A DNA stretch of 64,000 nt from NCBI GenBank assembly GCA_045631885.1, contig JAZQVN010000035.1, positions 62,001-126,000 of the forward strand. The letters run 5' to 3'. The notes under the pieces were generated by a model, which made no database searches, was not told where the DNA came from, and was given only the letters and a program-made list of their open reading frames with translations. Origin of the DNA: CAJOLV01 sp045631885. Its GTDB lineage: Bacteria > Bacillota_I > Bacilli_A > RFN20 > CAG-826. Position numbers and translations under genes: made by a program. Below, piece by piece: positions 61,255-64,000 of the stretch. Position 1 is the stretch's first letter; each line of letters begins with the position of its first letter.

Positions 61255-62457
61255 TCACTTAATATAAAAATTGCAGTTTTTGTCAGGGATAAAATCCCAT
61301 CTATAACGAGGAATGTAAATGATTACACCATCTTTGTTCACAATAATCGGCCATCTCATTCTTAACGATAAAGGCATTTTCCAATCGATAAATAATCTTC
61401 TCACAGAAACAACATAGTTCTTGATTTGATATTTATCGCCTTTTTGATATGTCCTAATTGTTAAAGGGTAGTCATCTAACTTCACATTGCGGTTTGAAGT
61501 ATCTCCTAAGAAGTTGAGGTGGAAATATTCATTGTCCATTTCACAGGGCTCATTTAGGACAAAATTAAAATGCACTCTTAATGGTTTGACTAATTCAATT
61601 TTGTCATAGCTCTTTCTTAAAATAATTCCGTATTGTAACGGGATATCGATATTACCGTTTGAGTTATTTAAAACGAGTCTAATCGCATGGATTTGTCTTA
61701 AAGAAATATGAAGTCTTCCATCCGCTTTTTTCGCTAACAAATTAAGGGCATACGCTAGTTCAATATCATCTAATTTTTTAAGAGTTTCAACATCATACAA
61801 ATCGAGGTTTTCTAACTTCTTAAACATCGCATCTAGTTGAGAGTTTTTATCATTAATTTCTTTAACGATTTTTGCTCTTTCTTCTTTGCTCATTTTGCTC
61901 ACTTGTTGATGGCGAATTCTGTTTCTTAAATAACGGTCTTCAAGGTTAGATGAATCAATCGCGAAAGGCACCTTGTTTTGTTCACAATATTTCAATAATT
62001 CTTGCTTCGAATAGTTGAACAAAGGACGAATGATTAAAGTGTTATTAATAATTGTTTTTGGGCTAATTCCGTAAAAAACAGGGAGGTTTTGCCGCTTTTT
62101 TTGCATAATATACGTTTCAATCACATCATCTTGGTTATGTGCGACAAGGACTGCATCGTATTTAAATTGTCTAGTTAATTCGGCGAAGAATTCATATCTA
62201 ATTCGACGACATTCCGCTTCGACATTTACCGCTGGAATTCCATAAATCAGATCCTTAATATGATAAGAAATATTTTGCTCTTGGCAGTATCTAATAAAGC
62301 CATTCATTTCATCGGTTGATTCTTCTCTTAAATGGTAATTAACTAGCGCAGCGGAAAACTGGATTTTTTCCTTTTTGAGCATAGCAAATAAGGCCATGGA
62401 ATCAGGGCCAAATGAACAGGCTAATAAATAGTTTTTCTTCTTATCTAGATTAATCAT
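61255..62457 (-). CDS. tilS: tRNA(Ile)-lysidine synthase
   Basis: Converts C34 of tRNA-Ile(CAU) to lysidine with ATP. 400 residues. The PP-loop reads ACSFGPDSMAL near residue 14-24, where the usual form is SGGxDS, so the second motif residue is Phe. Other marks: VNYHLREES, the AHNQDDVIETYIM metal/ATP site, and RPLFNYSKQELLKYC. The C-terminal domain has KGDKYQI. It overlaps the S4-domain gene by 8 bp. In B. subtilis hprT lies between tilS and ftsH; here it is absent. Confidence 0.93.
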   Translation of the reverse strand: MINLDKKKNYLLACSFGPDSMALFAMLKKEKIQFSAALVNYHLREESTDEMNGFIRYCQEQNISYHIKDLIYGIPAVNVEAECRRIRYEFFAELTRQFKYDAVLVAHNQDDVIETYIMQKKRQNLPVFYGISPKTIINNTLIIRPLFNYSKQELLKYCEQNKVPFAIDSSNLEDRYLRNRIRHQQVSKMSKEERAKIVKEINDKNSQLDAMFKKLENLDLYDVETLKKLDDIELAYALNLLAKKADGRLHISLRQIHAIRLVLNNSNGNIDIPLQYGIILRKSYDKIELVKPLRVHFNFVLNEPCEMDNEYFHLNFLGDTSNRNVKLDDYPLTIRTYQKGDKYQIKNYVVSVRRLFIDWKMPLSLRMRWPIIVNKDGVIIYIPRYRWDFIPDKNCNFYIK

Positions 62458-62704
62458 TTTTATTTGTTGTTTTTGATAATTGAATGAAGGTAGGGACTTC
62501 TCTTTTTCCTTTTAATTCATAATGGATTTCTACTTCAATAACATGCATTCCAAGGTTGAGTAAAAGGATATCGCCTTCTTTAACTTCACTACTTGGTTTA
62601 GCAACTTTTCCATTTATTGAAATCTTGCCATTTTCTGCGAGTGCTTTAGCGACAGTTCTTCTTTTGATAATTCCACTTTGTTTTAACAATAGGTCTAATC
62701 TCAT
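62450..62704 (-). CDS. rqcP: S4-domain RNA-binding protein, RqcP/YabO-like
   Basis: 84 residues, almost entirely an S4 domain: MRLDLLLKQSGIIKRRTVAK followed by ENGKISINGKVAKPSSEVKEGD. In Bacilli the protein at this locus (YabO/RqcP) binds 50S-peptidyl-tRNA complexes in ribosome quality control. It overlaps mfd and tilS by 4 and 8 bp, so the three are translated together. The symbol rests on position and length. Confidence 0.85.
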   Translation of the reverse strand: MRLDLLLKQSGIIKRRTVAKALAENGKISINGKVAKPSSEVKEGDILLLNLGMHVIEVEIHYELKGKREVPTFIQLSKTTNKND

Positions 62705-64000
62705 ACAACCTCCACCGCTCGATGTTGAACAATAATATTGGTTAAACTCATCAATATCGCTTCAAGGGTATCGAGCCATCCTTTGTTCTTGAAGATAAAT
62801 ATCTTGAACTCATTTTTAATATAACTAACTTTAATAGTTTTAAGATAAGGAATCATTGATTCAAACAAGATATTTCCTATACCTCTAATATTTATATAAT
62901 CTTTTGCTAAAACTAGTTCAATATTATTCGGGTTTTCAATCATCTTCGCCACTTTGGCGTCTTCTTTTAATAAATCGATATTTCTTTTTACGAATAATTT
63001 ATTAACTTCGTCTGGTAATTTACCAAATATATCTCTTGTTCTCGCTTTGATTCTCGCTAAAGCTTCTAATGATGGAGCGGTCAATATTTCTTGATAAATT
63101 TCGATCTTATCTGAATCATTAGCGAAGCTAGTTGGAATATAGGCATCTATTGATAAGGATATATTTGCTTCAATTGGTTGTTCAATTTCTCCAGTTAATT
63201 TCTCTTGAACAGCTTCATTCAACAGTTTGATATACATATCCAAACCAATAGAGTCGATGAAGCCAGCTTGCTCAGGACCTAAAATATCTCCAGCACCCCT
63301 AATCATCAAATCTCTTCTGGCGATCTTATATCCAGAACCTAATTCTGTGAATTCTTGAAGGGCTTGTAATCTCTTCTGAGCCTTTTCATTCATTTCTTTA
63401 TATGGTGAATAGAATAAATAGGCGTAAGCAATACGGTTAGAACGACCCACTCTACCTTTTATTTGATAAAGTTGAGACAAACCATATCTTTCACCATCTT
63501 CAACAATAATCATATTTGCATTAGGAACATCAATTCCGTTTTCAACAATCGATGTGCAAACTAAAACATCGATTTCACCAGAATAGAATTTTGACATGAC
63601 ATCTTCAATTTCATCTCTTGTCATTTTGCCGTGTCCCACAGCAATCCTGGCGAACGGCAACATCTTTTGCAATCTAGATGCGCATTGATAAATTGTGGAG
63701 ATGTTATTTCTCATATAGAAGACTTGTCCGTTTCGACCAAGTTCTCTTTCAATTAATTCTTTAACAACCTTATCATTAAACGGGGCGACATATGTTTGAA
63801 CAGGCATTCTTTCTTGAGGGGCTGTATCAATCTTGCTCATTGATCTGACACCTAATAAAGAGATTTGTAATGTCCTTGGAATAGGAGTGGCACTGAGGGT
63901 TAAAACATCAACATTAGTTTTTAATTCTTTAATCTTTTCTTTTTGAGCAACACCAAATCTTTGTTCTTCATCGATAACTAATAATCCTAAATCTTTAAAA
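62701..64000 (-). CDS. mfd: Transcription-repair coupling factor Mfd (C-terminal part; N-terminus outside window)
   Basis: 433 codons are seen; the frame is open to the window end. Translocase half of Mfd: VIDEEQRFGVAQKEKIKELK (motif II region), TLSATPIPRTLQISLLGVR (motif III), then domain 6 with FYMRNNISTIYQC, CTSIVENGIDVPNANMIIVE and QLYQIKGRVGRSNRIAYAY, and the TRG-type IRGAGDILGPEQAG. The C-terminal D7 domain (YIPTSFANDSDKIEIYQEIL) is complete. It releases stalled RNA polymerase and recruits UvrA. First of the conserved mfd-rqcP-tilS-ftsH gene run. Confidence 0.96.
   Translation of the reverse strand, partial: FKDLGLLVIDEEQRFGVAQKEKIKELKTNVDVLTLSATPIPRTLQISLLGVRSMSKIDTAPQERMPVQTYVAPFNDKVVKELIERELGRNGQVFYMRNNISTIYQCASRLQKMLPFARIAVGHGKMTRDEIEDVMSKFYSGEIDVLVCTSIVENGIDVPNANMIIVEDGERYGLSQLYQIKGRVGRSNRIAYAYLFYSPYKEMNEKAQKRLQALQEFTELGSGYKIARRDLMIRGAGDILGPEQAGFIDSIGLDMYIKLLNEAVQEKLTGEIEQPIEANISLSIDAYIPTSFANDSDKIEIYQEILTAPSLEALARIKARTRDIFGKLPDEVNKLFVKRNIDLLKEDAKVAKMIENPNNIELVLAKDYINIRGIGNILFESMIPYLKTIKVSYIKNEFKIFIFKNKGWLDTLEAILMSLTNIIVQHRAVEVV

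Noticed and set aside
1..64000. UGA read as tryptophan (mollicute code)
   Set aside because: Trp is TGG throughout, and the first glycosyltransferase stops at TGA overlapping the next ATG; the standard code fits.
1..64000. CRISPR arrays, insertion sequences, tRNA or rRNA genes
   Set aside because: I saw no regularly spaced repeats, no transposase-like frames, and no tRNA-like folds apart from the tmRNA.

Overview
The window is AT-rich DNA (roughly one third G+C by eye) from a low-GC Gram-positive bacterium. Gene order is Bacillus-like: mfd-rqcP-tilS-ftsH-dusB-lysS, rpsF-ssb-rpsR, and gdpP-rplI-dnaB-walJ-rlmH. HrcA/CIRCE control, ABC-F and GdpP proteins, a bacterial tmRNA and lipobox lipoproteins fit the same picture. 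UGA is a stop here (the glycosyltransferase ending at 1745 stops at TGA; Trp is TGG), so this is not a UGA=Trp mollicute. An uncultured gut or rumen member of the Bacilli near the Mollicutes/Erysipelotrichia is my inference; no rRNA is present to confirm it.

Layout. 1-610: C-terminally cut uracil-DNA glycosylase. 657-8869: cell-surface polysaccharide locus (three GT4-like glycosyltransferases, a Wzx-type flippase, a TupA-like ATP-grasp protein, a Wzy/ligase-like polytopic protein and a lipoprotein). 8.9-13.4 kb: a 45-codon acidic ORF, DegV, peptidase T and htpG behind two CIRCE operators. 13478-13871: tmRNA. 15.1-20.7 kb: housekeeping operon gdpP-rplI-dnaB-walJ-rlmH plus a small unknown gene. 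20.9-38 kb: mostly single genes and short operons (GPH-family transporter, M13 peptidase, C39-like membrane protein, HD protein, Fe-dependent alcohol dehydrogenase, ABC-F, diguanylate cyclase, GtrA, AlkD-like glycosylase, GNAT enzymes, small membrane proteins, DMT transporter).

37.7-46.1 kb is a compact minus-strand operon of glutamine/amide-nitrogen metabolism: pyrG, an 83-codon remnant of the GuaA amidotransferase domain, glnN (GS-III), a single-chain PurB-PurA fusion, and glmS. The fusion would carry IMP to AMP on one polypeptide. A divergent aminotransferase/LysR pair and a 910-residue lipoprotein follow.

51.2-55.3 kb is the accessory patch: a ParB-like/Fic pair, an orphan AbiEii-type nucleotidyltransferase, a small protein with a Nif11-like leader ending in Gly-Gly and a zinc-ribbon tail, a two-TM protein, and three related GC-richer degenerate segments plus a duplicated 45-bp terminator. 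Core genes resume at 55.3 kb (rpsR, ssb, rpsF; then lysS, dusB, ftsH, tilS, rqcP-like, and mfd, which runs off the window end).

A recurring architectural feature is a -10 box only 6-9 nt from the ATG of the first gene of a transcript. It occurs at about a dozen genes and implies leaderless or near-leaderless mRNAs, while other genes carry strong Shine-Dalgarno sites.
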